Below are positions 1-12,004 of a stretch of 64,000 nucleotides of DNA, piece by piece. The first letter of the stretch is position 1; each line of letters starts with the position of its first letter. Origin of the DNA: Bacteroides neonati (GTDB taxonomy: Bacteria > Bacteroidota > Bacteroidia > Bacteroidales > Bacteroidaceae); contig NZ_HG726020.1 of the NCBI RefSeq assembly GCF_000499785.1, positions 62,001 through 126,000 on the forward strand, in the 5' to 3' direction. A program made the translations under genes and the position numbers. The notes under the pieces were generated by a model that worked only from the letters and a program-made list of their open reading frames with translations, was not told where the DNA came from and did not search any database.

Positions 1-116
1 TCGCGGGCTGTCATCCTGCCGCTGAGGTGCTGCTTTTCGATTCTCTCTGTGCCACCACCCAACGAGGCGAGGCGATCTAACTCTTCCAATGATTGGTATC
101 TCTTTTCTATTTCCAT
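1..116 (-). CDS. acyl-CoA carboxylase carboxyltransferase subunit, N-terminal fragment
   Basis: The 38 codons present begin MEIEKRYQSLEELDRLAS and continue through a GGG..R..KQH..GRMTAR stretch. This is the usual start of the decarboxylase/propionyl-CoA carboxylase beta family, in which the subunit transfers carboxyl between biotin and an acyl-CoA. The ATG lies only 3 nt after the stop of the biotin carrier gene, so it is the third gene of the biotin carboxylase operon. The gene runs off the left edge of the window, so the acyl-CoA specificity (propionyl, methylmalonyl or acetyl) cannot be read. Family assignment rests on a short N-terminus plus operon context. Confidence 0.8.
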   Translation of the reverse strand, partial: MEIEKRYQSLEELDRLASLGGGTERIEKQHLSGRMTAR

Positions 117-119
117 CTT

Positions 120-635
120 CTACGATTCTTTGATTATATCTAGCAACAACAACACTTGATTGCCGGCAACCGAATCTCCTTCGGCTACTGTTATCTCTTT
201 GACCACGCACGGGGAGCTCACCTTGAAATTGCTTTGCATCTTCATGGCTTCGATCACCATAACGATCTCTCCTGCTTGTAGCCGATCGCCTACCTTGACC
301 GGTATGCTGATTACTTTGCCGGGCATGGGCGAAATGATCTTGTCGTCCTGCCGCTCTTCGCCCCCCTTGCGCATACGCAAATAGCGTGCTTGGGAATCGA
401 CCAGGTTGATGTTGTACGAACGAAAGTGCGTATTCACCCGGTAACTCTTTCCATCCTCGCCACGAAGCAGTTCGGCATTGTAAGAGCGGTTGCGGTGTAG
501 TATGGAGCAACTTCCGTTTTCGGCCATCGTAACATCGGCTTCGTAAACCACTCCGTCGATACTGACCTTTACCTTATTACCTTCTTTTTCGAGCAAAGAG
601 ACCTCCGCCACTCTGTTTCCTATATGTATTTCCAT
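120..635 (-). CDS. biotin carboxyl carrier protein of acyl-CoA carboxylase
   Basis: A 171-aa protein whose last ~75 residues form a biotinyl/lipoyl domain, with the biotin-accepting lysine in VIEAMKMQ. It carries carboxybiotin between the biotin carboxylase (upstream gene) and the carboxyltransferase (downstream gene). The start MEIHIGN at 635 is preferred: it leaves 16 nt after the biotin carboxylase stop, while the longer frame back to 689 would overlap that gene and adds 18 residues unlike the family. The N-terminal ~90 residues are a beta-rich region typical of the carrier subunit of propionyl-CoA-type carboxylases. Cotranscribed under the cobalamin riboswitch. Confidence 0.92.
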   Translation of the reverse strand: MEIHIGNRVAEVSLLEKEGNKVKVSIDGVVYEADVTMAENGSCSILHRNRSYNAELLRGEDGKSYRVNTHFRSYNINLVDSQARYLRMRKGGEERQDDKIISPMPGKVISIPVKVGDRLQAGEIVMVIEAMKMQSNFKVSSPCVVKEITVAEGDSVAGNQVLLLLDIIKES

Positions 636-651
636 GAGTCGTTTTGTTTGT

Positions 652-2379
652 TTAAATTCGTAATACCCCTTTTTGCAGACCGAAAGCACGCCAACGGCTG
701 ATGGGGCGGTTGTCCGACAATTGGTTCAGGGATTTATTCTCTTCCAGATTCATGAGGTAGTCCATATACGCGGCAATCAAGGCAATGTTTTCCGTTTCCT
801 CTTCCGGAACGGTCATGGCTACGTTGAGTGCTTCCTGATGTTTCTCTATAAAAAGTGTATCGTACTCACCCTTGACAAAATCGGTCGTATCCATGATGCG
901 GCGCAGGTAGCCGATGTTGGTCTTGATACCGGCAATCTTGTACTCATAGAGTACACGCCTCATCCGCTCAATGGCATACTCACGGGTAGTAGCCCAGACG
1001 ATGAGTTTACCGATCATCGGGTCGTAAAACAGGGGGATTTCGTACCCTTCATATACGTAGCTGTCTACCCGCACTCCGATACCGTTGGGTTCGCGCAGCA
1101 GACTGATTACTCCGGGGGCGGGCATAAAGTTATTTTCGGTATCTTCGGCACAGATACGGCATTCGATGGCGTGTCCGCGTTGCCTCAACTCTTCTTGCCA
1201 GAAGTGGAGCTTGTCGCCATTGGCTACGCAAATCTGCTCCTTCACCAAATCGACCCCGACCACCTCTTCGGTAATGGGATGTTCTACTTGCAAACGCGTA
1301 TTCATCTCGAGAAAATAGAAGTTTCGCTCTTTGTCTACCAGAAACTCAATGGTTCCTGCTCCGATATAACCCACTGCCTTAGCAGCTGCCACGGCCTTCT
1401 CTCCCATCTTTTGTCTGAGCTGCGGGGTCAGGAAGGGCGAAGGGCTCTCTTCGATGATCTTCTGATTGCGACGCTGAACAGAACACTCGCGGTCGAAAAG
1501 ATGCACCACATTGCCATGCATATCGCCCAGAATCTGAAACTCGATGTGATGGGGTTCTTCTACAAACTTCTCCAGATATACGGTATCGTCGCCAAAGGAG
1601 GACATGGATTCGGAACGGGCGGTTGTAAACGACTCTTCGACCTCCTCTTCGCAGCGAATGAGCCGCATACCTTTGCCTCCTCCACCCATAGAGGCTTTCA
1701 GCATCACGGGAAAGCCGATCTCGCGACACTTATCAATGGCTTCTTGTACGTTCGATAAGGGATGCTCAGTGCCCGGTACTACGGGAACACCGGCAGCAAT
1801 CATCCGTTTTCGGGCAGCTATTTTATCGCCCATCGCCTCCATTGTCTCGGGGTCGGGACCAATAAAGAGAATGCCTTCGTTGCGACAGCAGTGGGCAAAG
1901 ACAGCATTCTCGGACAGAAAGCCATAACCGGGATGTATGGCATCGGCGCGACTTATGCGGGCTACTTCGATTATCTTTTCGATATTCAAGTAGCTCTCTT
2001 TCGAAGCAGCCGGGCCAATCGGGTAGGCTTCGTCGGCATACATCACATGCTGAGCCGTACGGTCGGCTTCGGAAAAGACAGCAACCGTGCGTATGCCCAT
2101 TTCACGACACGAACGCATAACACGCAGGGCTATTTCGCCCCGATTGGCAATCAATACTTTACGAATCTTCTTTTTTCGTTTAAAACCGGGATTTACTTCA
2201 TGCACATAGAAGTATTTCTGAATAGTTTCCAAACAGTCGTGGCACAGACAGTTGGAAAAGTTGTCTTGCAAATAAGCACGTTGAAGTGCATCCATATGGA
2301 TGGTTGCACACTGGCAAGATGCCATGGCATCGTGGTGGCAATCAAAGATTGCACTACAACGTGGACATACCTTTTTCAT
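652..2379 (-). CDS. biotin carboxylase subunit with N-terminal Cys-rich (CWC-like) domain
   Basis: 575 aa. Residues ~72 to ~520 are a canonical biotin carboxylase: VLIANRGEIALRVMRS start, the ATP-grasp glycine loop KASMGGGGKGMR, and EMNTRLQVEHPITE. It carboxylates biotin on the carrier protein using ATP and bicarbonate. Unusually, residues 1-52 carry eight cysteines (C5, C8, C14, C22, C24, C44, C46, C49) arranged like the small Cys-rich CWC family, with no in-frame Met before the carboxylase begins. The start at 2379 is chosen because an AGAGG ribosome site (2388-2392) lies 8 nt upstream; an ATG at 2385 would leave only 2 nt. First gene of the operon, downstream of a cobalamin riboswitch. The fusion is seen directly; the role of the Cys domain (metal binding or redox sensing) is unknown. 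Confidence 0.9.
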   Translation of the reverse strand: MKKVCPRCSAIFDCHHDAMASCQCATIHMDALQRAYLQDNFSNCLCHDCLETIQKYFYVHEVNPGFKRKKKIRKVLIANRGEIALRVMRSCREMGIRTVAVFSEADRTAQHVMYADEAYPIGPAASKESYLNIEKIIEVARISRADAIHPGYGFLSENAVFAHCCRNEGILFIGPDPETMEAMGDKIAARKRMIAAGVPVVPGTEHPLSNVQEAIDKCREIGFPVMLKASMGGGGKGMRLIRCEEEVEESFTTARSESMSSFGDDTVYLEKFVEEPHHIEFQILGDMHGNVVHLFDRECSVQRRNQKIIEESPSPFLTPQLRQKMGEKAVAAAKAVGYIGAGTIEFLVDKERNFYFLEMNTRLQVEHPITEEVVGVDLVKEQICVANGDKLHFWQEELRQRGHAIECRICAEDTENNFMPAPGVISLLREPNGIGVRVDSYVYEGYEIPLFYDPMIGKLIVWATTREYAIERMRRVLYEYKIAGIKTNIGYLRRIMDTTDFVKGEYDTLFIEKHQEALNVAMTVPEEETENIALIAAYMDYLMNLEENKSLNQLSDNRPISRWRAFGLQKGVLRI

Positions 2380-2459
2380 AGGCATTTCCTCTCATACATA
2401 ATTAGTAGTTACTTTTTTCGTACTGCCTCCCTAACCCACGAGTAGAAACAGCCTTTGAT

Positions 2460-2634
2460 GAATGGCAGGTCTTCTGACTAACTCCTCTCCCGAAGCCTTC
2501 CCGGTCTGTATACGACCAGTGGCAAAAGTGTGTTTCAGGATATTGAATGGAGCTTCACAGCAGCGGGACTGTTCGGGATTTACACCCGATTCCCTTTTAA
2601 TCCGAATAACCGGAATGGATATACGGAACCAATT
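2460..2634 (-). ncRNA. cobalamin (B12) riboswitch
   Basis: On the minus strand the leader has the core signatures of the cobalamin aptamer in order: GGGAATCGGGTGTAAATCCC, CAGTCCCGCTGCTGTGA (the B12 box region, 2550-2600), then GTCAGAAGACCTGCC near 2464-2478. It lies between a good Bacteroidota promoter (2641-2670) and the biotin carboxylase gene, so it should control the whole carboxylase operon. Cobalamin riboswitches usually lower expression when B12 is plentiful. That logic is surprising here if the operon works together with the B12-dependent methylmalonyl-CoA mutase. Exact ends are estimated. Confidence 0.92.
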
Positions 2635-2640
2635 CGGGGG

Positions 2641-2670
2641 CAAAGATAAAGAAAAACTAATAGCCACCAA
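2641..2670 (-). promoter_or_regulatory. Bacteroidota promoter of the riboswitch-carboxylase operon
   Basis: A perfect TAnnTTTG -7 box (TATCTTTG, 2641-2648) with a TTG -33 element 19 nt upstream (2668-2670). The predicted start, about 7 nt downstream, coincides with the 5' edge of the cobalamin aptamer. Confidence 0.65.
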
Positions 2671-2680
2671 CAGAAGAAAC

Positions 2681-2729
2681 AAAAAAAAGCGGGAGCAACC
2701 ATGATTCTACACACATGGTCGCTCCCGCT
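2681..2729 (-). terminator. intrinsic terminator of the ATP synthase operon
   Basis: A 16-bp GC-rich inverted repeat (arms 2688-2703 and 2714-2729, one mismatch) followed on the minus strand by a run of eight T. It sits just downstream of the atpG stop and upstream of the riboswitch promoter. Confidence 0.9.
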
Positions 2730-2748
2730 CTTCGCAGGGTGATACGAA

Positions 2749-3621
2749 CTACTTCATCGAACCACCCATTATATCGAGCAATTCATTGGTAATGGTTTGC
2801 TGACGGGTTTTGTTGTATTGCTTCGTTAGCTCCTGAATCAGCTCGTTGGCATTGTCGGTAGCTATTTGCATAGCCATCACGCGCGCCGCATGCTCCGAGG
2901 CATTCGAATCTACAGCAGCCGTAAATATCTGCTGACACAGCACAGTGGGGATCAAATCGGCAATCACTCGCTCGGCCGAAGGCTCGATGATGTAATCGTT
3001 GACCAGCTCCCGGTCTGTATGCTCTTTCGGAATACGAGTCAGGTCGATAGGCAGGTATCGTTCGCAAAGAAGCAGTTGCACACCCGACGATTTGAAGTGA
3101 TGATAAATCAAATCTACCCGGTCAATTTCTTTATCTAGATACATAGCCATGAGCTTTTCGGCCAAGGCAGACGCTTCGGCATAAGAGGGTTTTTCGGCTA
3201 ATATCTGGTAACTTCCTTGCGGCACAAAGCCCATCTTCTTCGATGCATCCTCTATCTTACGACCAATGGGAAAGATCAGTATATTGTCCTGCCCCAACTT
3301 CCGGTATTCGCCTACGGTTTGCAGCAGCATACGATGCACATTGGCATTGTAAGCACCACACAACGAGCTATTCGACGAAAAGGCCACAATAGCTACCCGC
3401 TTCACCTCCCGCTCAACGATAAAGGGCGACTCGACAGGCAGATCGGCACTAAGGAAATTAGTCATGATTTGATTCAATTTCTGCTGATAAGGCAACATAT
3501 TCTCGATGGCTCCCTGCGCTTTATGCAATTTGGCAGAAGCCACCATCTTCATTGCTGAAGTGATTTTTCGGGTATTTTGTACCGAAGTTATTCTGGTTTT
3601 TACTTCTTTGAGTGAAGCCAT
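2749..3621 (-). CDS. atpG: F-type ATP synthase gamma subunit
   Basis: 290 aa, normal length. The N-terminal helix (MASLKEVKTRITSVQNTRKI) and the C-terminal helix (QELTKQYNKTRQQTITNELL) are the coiled-coil rotor shaft that turns inside the alpha3beta3 head and couples proton flow to catalysis. Last gene of the nine-gene atp operon, followed directly by a strong terminator. Confidence 0.97.
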   Translation of the reverse strand: MASLKEVKTRITSVQNTRKITSAMKMVASAKLHKAQGAIENMLPYQQKLNQIMTNFLSADLPVESPFIVEREVKRVAIVAFSSNSSLCGAYNANVHRMLLQTVGEYRKLGQDNILIFPIGRKIEDASKKMGFVPQGSYQILAEKPSYAEASALAEKLMAMYLDKEIDRVDLIYHHFKSSGVQLLLCERYLPIDLTRIPKEHTDRELVNDYIIEPSAERVIADLIPTVLCQQIFTAAVDSNASEHAARVMAMQIATDNANELIQELTKQYNKTRQQTITNELLDIMGGSMK

Positions 3622-3642
3622 GATACATTAAGGATTAAGACA

Positions 3643-5229
3643 TTAGCCATTGACCGTTTTGGCTGCCATTACGGCGGTCTCTTCGATCAATCGCTCTACA
3701 TCGGGATTAATAACACCTGTTTTCAGCACATCGAGTACATCGTTCTGATGATTCAAGGCGAGAATCTCCTGAAAATTCCGTTCGAAATCTTCGACCTTAT
3801 CGAGCGGTACATTGCGAAGCAAACCGTGTGTGCCACAGTAAAGAATAGCAATCTGTTTCTCGACAGGCACAGGGCTGTATTGCGGCTGTACCAACAAGCG
3901 GGCATTCTTTTGTCCTTTATCGATGGTCAGTGCTGTAACCGGATCCATATCGCCGCTAAACTTCGAGAAGGCTTCGAGCTCGCGGAACTGAGCCTGATCT
4001 ATCTTCAGCGTTCCGGCTACGGTTTTCATGGCTTTGATTTGCGCATTACCACCCACACGAGACACAGAGATACCCACATTAATAGCCGGACGGTTGCCTT
4101 GATTGAACAGGTCTGTATCCAAGAAAATCTGTCCGTCGGTAATCGAAATTACGTTGGTAGGAATATAAGCCGATACGTCGCCTGCCTGCGTTTCGATGAT
4201 GGGAAGTGCGGTAAGCGATCCTCCTCCTTTCACCAAGTGACGGATGCTTTCGGGCAAATCGTTCATCTCGCGGGCTACCTCTTCTTGATTGATAATCTTG
4301 GCTGCACGCTCCAACAAACGGGAATGTAGGTAGAAGATATCGCCCGGGTAGGCTTCGCGCCCCGAGGGACGACGAAGAATCAACGAAACCTCGCGATAAG
4401 AAACGGCTTGCTTGGAAAGGTCGTCGTAGACCACCAATGCATCGCGACCGGTATCGCGGAAGAACTCGCCAATGGCTGCTCCGGCAAAGGGAGAAAAGTA
4501 TTGCAAAGCAGCCGGATCGCCTGCCGTAGCAGCTACTACTACCGTATAATCCATGGCTCCGTATTGACGCAGGGTGTTGACGATAGAGGCTACCGTAGAA
4601 CCTTTCTGACCCGTGGCTACATAGATACAGTAAACCGGCTTGCCTGCTTCGTAGTTGGCTCGCTGATTGATAATGGTATCGATGGCAATGGCTGTCTTTC
4701 CGGTTTGACGGTCGCCGATAATCAACTCGCGCTGTCCGCGGCCGATCGGAATCATGGCGTCGATCGCCTTCAATCCTGTTTGCAAAGGTTGGTTTACCGG
4801 CTGCCTGAAGATGACTCCCGGTGCCTTGCGTTCGAGAGGCATCTCATAGAGTTTACCACCAATGGCTCCTTTGCCGTCGAGTGGTTCGCCCAATGGGTCG
4901 ATTACACGTCCGAGCATCCCCTCGCCTACATGAATCGAAGCGATTCGTTTGGTACGCTTTACCACAAAGCCCTCTTTGATTTTATCGGTCGGTCCCAGCA
5001 ATACGGCACCCACATTGTCTTCTTCGAGGTTCATCACAATGGCTTTGATGCCGTTGTCGAATTCGAGCAATTCATTTGCTTCGGCATTTCGCAGTCCGTA
5101 GATACGTGCTACGCCATCGCTGACTTGCAATACCGTACCTATCTCATCGAGCTGTATGCGGGTGTCGATACCCTCAAGCTGCCGACGCAAAATGTCGGAT
5201 ACTTCGCTTACTTTTATATTTTCTGACAT
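3643..5229 (-). CDS. atpA: F-type ATP synthase alpha subunit
   Basis: 528 aa. It has the regulatory nucleotide-site P-loop GDRQTGKTA and the alpha signature around [14 protein letters not shown]. Alpha subunits alternate with beta in the soluble F1 head and carry the non-catalytic nucleotide sites. Ends 21 nt before atpG and starts 2 nt after atpH, consistent with one transcript. Confidence 0.98.
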   Translation of the reverse strand: MSENIKVSEVSDILRRQLEGIDTRIQLDEIGTVLQVSDGVARIYGLRNAEANELLEFDNGIKAIVMNLEEDNVGAVLLGPTDKIKEGFVVKRTKRIASIHVGEGMLGRVIDPLGEPLDGKGAIGGKLYEMPLERKAPGVIFRQPVNQPLQTGLKAIDAMIPIGRGQRELIIGDRQTGKTAIAIDTIINQRANYEAGKPVYCIYVATGQKGSTVASIVNTLRQYGAMDYTVVVAATAGDPAALQYFSPFAGAAIGEFFRDTGRDALVVYDDLSKQAVSYREVSLILRRPSGREAYPGDIFYLHSRLLERAAKIINQEEVAREMNDLPESIRHLVKGGGSLTALPIIETQAGDVSAYIPTNVISITDGQIFLDTDLFNQGNRPAINVGISVSRVGGNAQIKAMKTVAGTLKIDQAQFRELEAFSKFSGDMDPVTALTIDKGQKNARLLVQPQYSPVPVEKQIAILYCGTHGLLRNVPLDKVEDFERNFQEILALNHQNDVLDVLKTGVINPDVERLIEETAVMAAKTVNG

Positions 5230-5231
5230 GA

Positions 5232-5792
5232 CTATACAATTCTTTTGTTCTTATCAATAAATTGTTGTTTCACTCGCTTCAATTGCGTAGCAATGCTGGC
5301 ATCGAGCCGGAAATCGTTAATATCAAAGATAAATCCACCTTCGATAGAGGGATCGACCACCGTACTCAGCTCCATCCGAACATGGAGCGCATGAGCGGCT
5401 GTTTCGCGAATACGCTCTTCGGTCTCTTTGTTGACCGGCACAGCAGTGGTTAGTTTGCCCACACCGATATGCTTCAGCTTGCGATACAGGTCGATGTACA
5501 TCAGGCACATGAACTGAAGATAGCCTTCGCGCTTTTGCCGAAGCACCAAACTGACGAAGCGGGTAAACTCCCGGCACGACGGCTGATCGCCATCGGCAGC
5601 CGTACAGATAAGCGAAAATTTCTCCTTCAGCTCAAGGATAGGACTATCGAGTGCCTCGCGCAAACCGGGTTCCAGCAGAAAGGAATAACTCAGCACCTGG
5701 CATTCGTCATAGATCCTGTCTTCGACCTTTTTCTCTTTGGCATACTCCATAAGAGCCTTTGCATAACGCATTGAGATGATTCCTACTTCCAT
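5232..5792 (-). CDS. atpH: F-type ATP synthase delta subunit
   Basis: 186 aa, matching the OSCP/delta family: an N-terminal helical bundle ([16 protein letters not shown]) and a C-terminal segment with [20 protein letters not shown]. It holds the F1 head to the peripheral stalk. Lies between atpF (5 nt gap) and atpA (2 nt gap). An internal ATG seven codons in (MRYAKAL) is an alternative start. Confidence 0.95.
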   Translation of the reverse strand: MEVGIISMRYAKALMEYAKEKKVEDRIYDECQVLSYSFLLEPGLREALDSPILELKEKFSLICTAADGDQPSCREFTRFVSLVLRQKREGYLQFMCLMYIDLYRKLKHIGVGKLTTAVPVNKETEERIRETAAHALHVRMELSTVVDPSIEGGFIFDINDFRLDASIATQLKRVKQQFIDKNKRIV

Positions 5793-5797
5793 ATTCG

Positions 5798-6295
5798 TTA
5801 GTTCTTATTCATCACTTCGTCGAGCATCCGATCAATCATATCCATCTGCTCGTCTGTTTCGTTCAAATTCTTGCGAATTACCTTCTCTGCAATATCCACC
5901 GATAGAACGGCTACCTGACGACGTATGTCACGAATGGCATCCTCCTTCTCCTTCTGAATCTGCAACTTGGCTTCATCCAGTTCTTTCTGTCCGGCTATCG
6001 TCGCTTGCGAGCGAGCTTCGTGAATAATTTTATCACGCTCCTGCATGGCCTCTTTCATAATCCGTCCCTGCTCCTTGTTAGCGGCAGCTATGATCGCATT
6101 GCCTTCTGCTTTGAGTTGCAGTAGCTGTGCGTTGGCTTGGCGGGCAACTTCCAATGACTGATCGATGTATGTCTTACGCCCTTCTACCATCTTGACAATG
6201 ACAGGAAAGCCATACTTCGCCAATATAATGAACACAATGCCGAATACGAGAAGCGTCCAGAATATCAAACCGGTATCGGGTAGTAACAATGACAT
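5798..6295 (-). CDS. atpF: F-type ATP synthase b subunit
   Basis: 165 aa with one N-terminal membrane helix ([20 protein letters not shown]) followed by a long charged alpha-helix rich in Ala, Lys, Glu and Gln. This is the standard shape of the b subunit, which forms the peripheral stalk as a dimer. It lies in the expected place between atpE and atpH. Confidence 0.96.
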   Translation of the reverse strand: MSLLLPDTGLIFWTLLVFGIVFIILAKYGFPVIVKMVEGRKTYIDQSLEVARQANAQLLQLKAEGNAIIAAANKEQGRIMKEAMQERDKIIHEARSQATIAGQKELDEAKLQIQKEKEDAIRDIRRQVAVLSVDIAEKVIRKNLNETDEQMDMIDRMLDEVMNKN

Positions 6296-6310
6296 AGGCG
6301 TTTTTAATTT

Positions 6311-7698
<1,388 letters not shown>

Positions 7699-7700
7699 AC

Positions 7701-8111
7701 TTATTTCATTTCTTTATTTAACTTCTTGTTTCGCTCGAAAGCGAAAAAGAACCAGCTTTCATAAATCAAATAGCTTACATAGAAGACGGCAAACGTTATC
7801 AAAAACACGATAGCCGTCTGTGGAGCAACCATACAATAAACGATGAGTAGTAGCACGGAGAGAATCAATTTCATCATCTTCATTCCCATAAACAACATCA
7901 CCATCCGGTTAGGAGCCCGACGCCGACAAGCCTCGAATGCGAAAATGAAGAGAAGCCCACACAGATAAAAGTAGGCCGGTATCAACGGATATGCTCCAAA
8001 GTAACGACTGGGAGCGATGTTTTGTAAAACCGCACCTCCTACTCCCCCCAATAACAGTGTAATGACTGTAAGGGAAATAAGAAATCTACGTTTTGTATTA
8101 CTTATACTCAT
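7701..8111 (-). CDS. small membrane protein of the atp operon (AtpI-like position)
   Basis: 136 aa with about four predicted membrane helices (from FLISLTVITLLLGGVGGAVL to VFLITFAVFYVSYLIYESW). It lies between atpC and atpB with a 2-nt gap to atpB, the position at which many atp operons carry atpI. Sequence similarity to AtpI itself is not obvious by eye. A role in c-ring assembly or in ion supply is inferred only from position. Confidence 0.75.
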   Translation of the reverse strand: MSISNTKRRFLISLTVITLLLGGVGGAVLQNIAPSRYFGAYPLIPAYFYLCGLLFIFAFEACRRRAPNRMVMLFMGMKMMKLILSVLLLIVYCMVAPQTAIVFLITFAVFYVSYLIYESWFFFAFERNKKLNKEMK

Positions 8112-8136
8112 GAATGATTATCTCCTTTTGAGTTTC

Positions 8137-8382
8137 TCATGAAATGCAAACAGTTGCCTCTTCATTGCTCATCTCTACAAAGCCGCCATGAATGTCGAGC
8201 GTATGCTCTTCGCCCTCGATGGTAACATAGCTCACCACTCCTGACTGCAAAGACGAAACAATAGGCGCATGGTGAGGCAAGATAGAGAACGTGCCCATCG
8301 TTCCGGGAAGCGTAACACTTTTCACTTCTCCTTCAAACACCTTCTTCTCGGGCGATACAATACTAAGTTCCATACGATGCAT
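8137..8382 (-). CDS. atpC: F-type ATP synthase epsilon subunit, short form
   Basis: 81 aa consisting only of the N-terminal beta-sandwich domain (ELSIVSPEKKVFEGEVKSV, LPGTMGTFSILPHHAP). The C-terminal inhibitory helical hairpin of longer epsilon subunits is absent, which is common in Bacteroidota. It binds the bottom of the gamma shaft. The start could be 8382 (MHRMELS) or 8373 (MELS); family comparison favours the second, while no ribosome site decides. Confidence 0.92.
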   Translation of the reverse strand: MHRMELSIVSPEKKVFEGEVKSVTLPGTMGTFSILPHHAPIVSSLQSGVVSYVTIEGEEHTLDIHGGFVEMSNEEATVCIS

Positions 8383-8406
8383 TTATTAAATCGACACGAA
8401 TTGACA

Positions 8407-9924
<1,518 letters not shown>

Positions 9925-9976
9925 TCAATTTATATATTGTTTTCTAAATTCGTAGTTAGGCAAGTCGCGTTTTTAC

Positions 9977-10009
9977 CAAATATACTGATAACATAACGTT
10001 TGGCGAAAA
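9977..10009 (-). promoter_or_regulatory. promoter of the ATP synthase operon
   Basis: A perfect TAnnTTTG -7 element (TATATTTG at 9977-9984) preceded by a TTTT -33-like element 21 nt upstream (10006-10009). It is the best promoter match in the 390-nt gap between atpD and the clostripain-like gene. Nothing else gene-like was seen in 10010-10230. Confidence 0.55.
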
Positions 10010-10234
10010 GTTTTGTTCATTCAAGCAAATAAAGAGTAAAACCTACCAACGTCGCAAATGTAATCAAAAAGCAGTGCCAATGTTCTGATTTTCTTTTTTT
10101 TCATCTATGCTAACATTCATTAGATCGGAATATTCAACGAAAAAGGTTGTATAAACAACAGATAGATTTGATAATACGAGATAAAAAGAGCCGGAAGTTG
10201 ATTTGTGAAAAGATGTAGTGTGCTGAAAATAAAA

Positions 10235-10292
10235 ATGCTACATATTTTCGGAAAAGACGCAACGCATTTTACCAAAAGATGTAGCATATTTT
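10235..10292 (-). terminator. terminator hairpin after the clostripain-like gene
   Basis: Arms ATGCTACAT (10235-10243) and ATGTAGCAT (10279-10287) are perfect complements, flanked by A/T runs that extend the pairing. It lies about 20 nt downstream of the clostripain-like stop codon. A third related copy of the right arm (GATGTAGT) lies at 10212-10219. Confidence 0.6.
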
Positions 10293-10307
10293 TAGATAAG
10301 AAAAGTA

Positions 10308-11525
10308 TTAGTTCATCATAGCCCTATACCATAAAAGCTTTTTATAATAAGCATCCTGAGACGCTGTACCACTACCCAATATGTAAATAGAAACACCCGT
10401 GTAGCCAGTCATAGAAAACATCTCTCCACGTCCCCAGAAATCAGTAACATAATTCTTGGGAGTCGTTTTTTTGTAGACTACTGCAGCATCATAAGCCGCC
10501 TTCCAATTCTGAAAAGCAGGAGTATTGCCTGTAATAGTCTTCACCACGCCCTCCATATCGAAATAGATTTTCTCACGAAGCGGGTCGTAACACAAAATAC
10601 CGGACTGATTGATGGAGGGTTGCGAGTAGATGGATAAATCACGGGTAGCACTTGCCAGCGCATCCAGCTTACTGCTTTGAAGCACAGCTATAGAAACGCC
10701 GCCTGTCCAGTTAGCATTTGACATCCCCACACCTCCATTGTACTTTTGCTCATAGAAATCATAATAAGCCCCAGCAACTGATAATGCAGGATTAGTAGCA
10801 GCAAAGAGCGCAGGAACTACTGCTTGATAGGGAGCACCCGGACCCGGTATTTCGGTTGGGGAACCGATGAAGTAGTCGGCACAATCTCGTAGCTCGTATG
10901 CCACTTCGACAGACTGCATATAACAAGCATCAAAAAGCAAATAATCCAATCTTGGAACAGATTTTAGCACTGTATGCAAATCATCAATATTAAGTCGCTT
11001 ATCTGCTGAGCCATTATTTGTATCCTGTCCTATCCAGCGTGTATTGATACGCGAACTACTAGTAACAGGAGGGGCAGGAATCCAACCATCACCATGCGAC
11101 CACAAAACAAGTCCATAGCTTTTTGCCGGAAAATTATCGAAAGTATAAGTAAAGACTTCCTCCATTTCGCTTACACCCACCGAGTTTCGGGTTATTGAAT
11201 AAGATTGAATCGTATCTTTTATGATCTGATTATCCGTATTGCGACAAATACGAATAAGCTGGGGGGCAACTCCTTTGCGATCGATATACACAATCAGATT
11301 GTTTAGACTAGTATTGACATCTTTGATCCCGTCGAGCATTTCATTTAGATCGGTTGTAGCAAAGGATGTCAACGAGTTATCACCCAGGACATAAGCCAAT
11401 ACAGTACGATCGGCCACCTCAGGTGGACGGGCGGGTGTAGGAGGTTCCGGAATATCAGAATTGTGCCCACATGCGCAAAACACGCTCATTATACACAGAA
11501 ATACAGCAGTTCTTTTCAGTTTCAT
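10308..11525 (-). CDS. clostripain-like (C11 family) cysteine peptidase, lipoprotein
   Basis: 405 aa. Residues 1-20 are a lipoprotein signal ending in SVFCAC, so the mature protein is lipid-anchored. The catalytic dyad of the C11 fold is visible: histidine in VLWSHGDGW and cysteine in LLFDACYMQ. The family cleaves after basic residues (Arg/Lys). The stretch IGSPTEIPGPGAPYQ is also typical of gut-Bacteroidales members. The start MKLKRTAVF at 11525 is preferred over 11537 because the signal peptide follows directly. A small secreted-protein gene lies upstream on the same strand with a ~30-nt gap, so the two may be cotranscribed. Substrate unknown. Confidence 0.9.
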   Translation of the reverse strand: MKLKRTAVFLCIMSVFCACGHNSDIPEPPTPARPPEVADRTVLAYVLGDNSLTSFATTDLNEMLDGIKDVNTSLNNLIVYIDRKGVAPQLIRICRNTDNQIIKDTIQSYSITRNSVGVSEMEEVFTYTFDNFPAKSYGLVLWSHGDGWIPAPPVTSSSRINTRWIGQDTNNGSADKRLNIDDLHTVLKSVPRLDYLLFDACYMQSVEVAYELRDCADYFIGSPTEIPGPGAPYQAVVPALFAATNPALSVAGAYYDFYEQKYNGGVGMSNANWTGGVSIAVLQSSKLDALASATRDLSIYSQPSINQSGILCYDPLREKIYFDMEGVVKTITGNTPAFQNWKAAYDAAVVYKKTTPKNYVTDFWGRGEMFSMTGYTGVSIYILGSGTASQDAYYKKLLWYRAMMN

Positions 11526-11557
11526 AGGAGCAAGCATAAATTATTATAACGCTTTTA

Positions 11558-11959
11558 TCACTCTTCTGGTTTTGTAAAATGAAATTTTTCGCTATTTACT
11601 TTCTCCAAAACAGCCGTTTTATTCTTCTTATACTTATTCATCATCTTTGAAGCCTCCTTTTCAAGTTTGCTTTTATTCTCTGAGAAGTAAATCATACAGG
11701 TACGATTGGGTTTGTTCATGTCAAGTTCCAGAAAGTTTTTCAGCTGGTAGCTATATAATTCGCGCTGGGGCAAGAAGCCGTTTTTATCTAGGTGAATGCT
11801 ATCGAGTAGTTGAATTGCAGTATAATAAACCACCGTGTCGGTAAAAGAGGCCGATATACCAAAAGCATAAACGGGTTTAGGAGCACCTTTTTTCAAAGAA
11901 AAAGCAGAGCACAGAGTGAATATACATGCAATCGCTACTAGTATTTTTACGTATTTCAT
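11558..11959 (-). CDS. small secreted protein of unknown function
   Basis: 133 aa. An N-terminal signal peptide (YVKILVAIACIFTLCSAFS) is followed by a mixed alpha/beta segment and a Lys-rich C-terminus (NKYKKNKTAVLEKV). I do not recognise the family. It precedes the clostripain-like gene closely on the same strand. A role as partner, inhibitor or substrate of the peptidase is only a guess from position. Confidence 0.75.
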   Translation of the reverse strand: MKYVKILVAIACIFTLCSAFSLKKGAPKPVYAFGISASFTDTVVYYTAIQLLDSIHLDKNGFLPQRELYSYQLKNFLELDMNKPNRTCMIYFSENKSKLEKEASKMMNKYKKNKTAVLEKVNSEKFHFTKPEE

Positions 11960-12004
11960 AATCTAATAAGTTAATATGTTGCGACAAAGGTAGCAAAAAA
12001 AATG

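Noticed and set aside
673..1758. 361-codon plus-strand open frame opposite biotin carboxylase
   Set aside because: Antisense shadow of a strongly conserved enzyme gene; no family resemblance.
2431..2704. Small open frames over the region upstream of biotin carboxylase
   Set aside because: They coincide with the cobalamin riboswitch and its promoter; no protein-like composition.
10201..10292. Three related GATGTAG repeats as a possible CRISPR-like or repeat array
   Set aside because: Only three short copies, two of which simply form the arms of a terminator hairpin.
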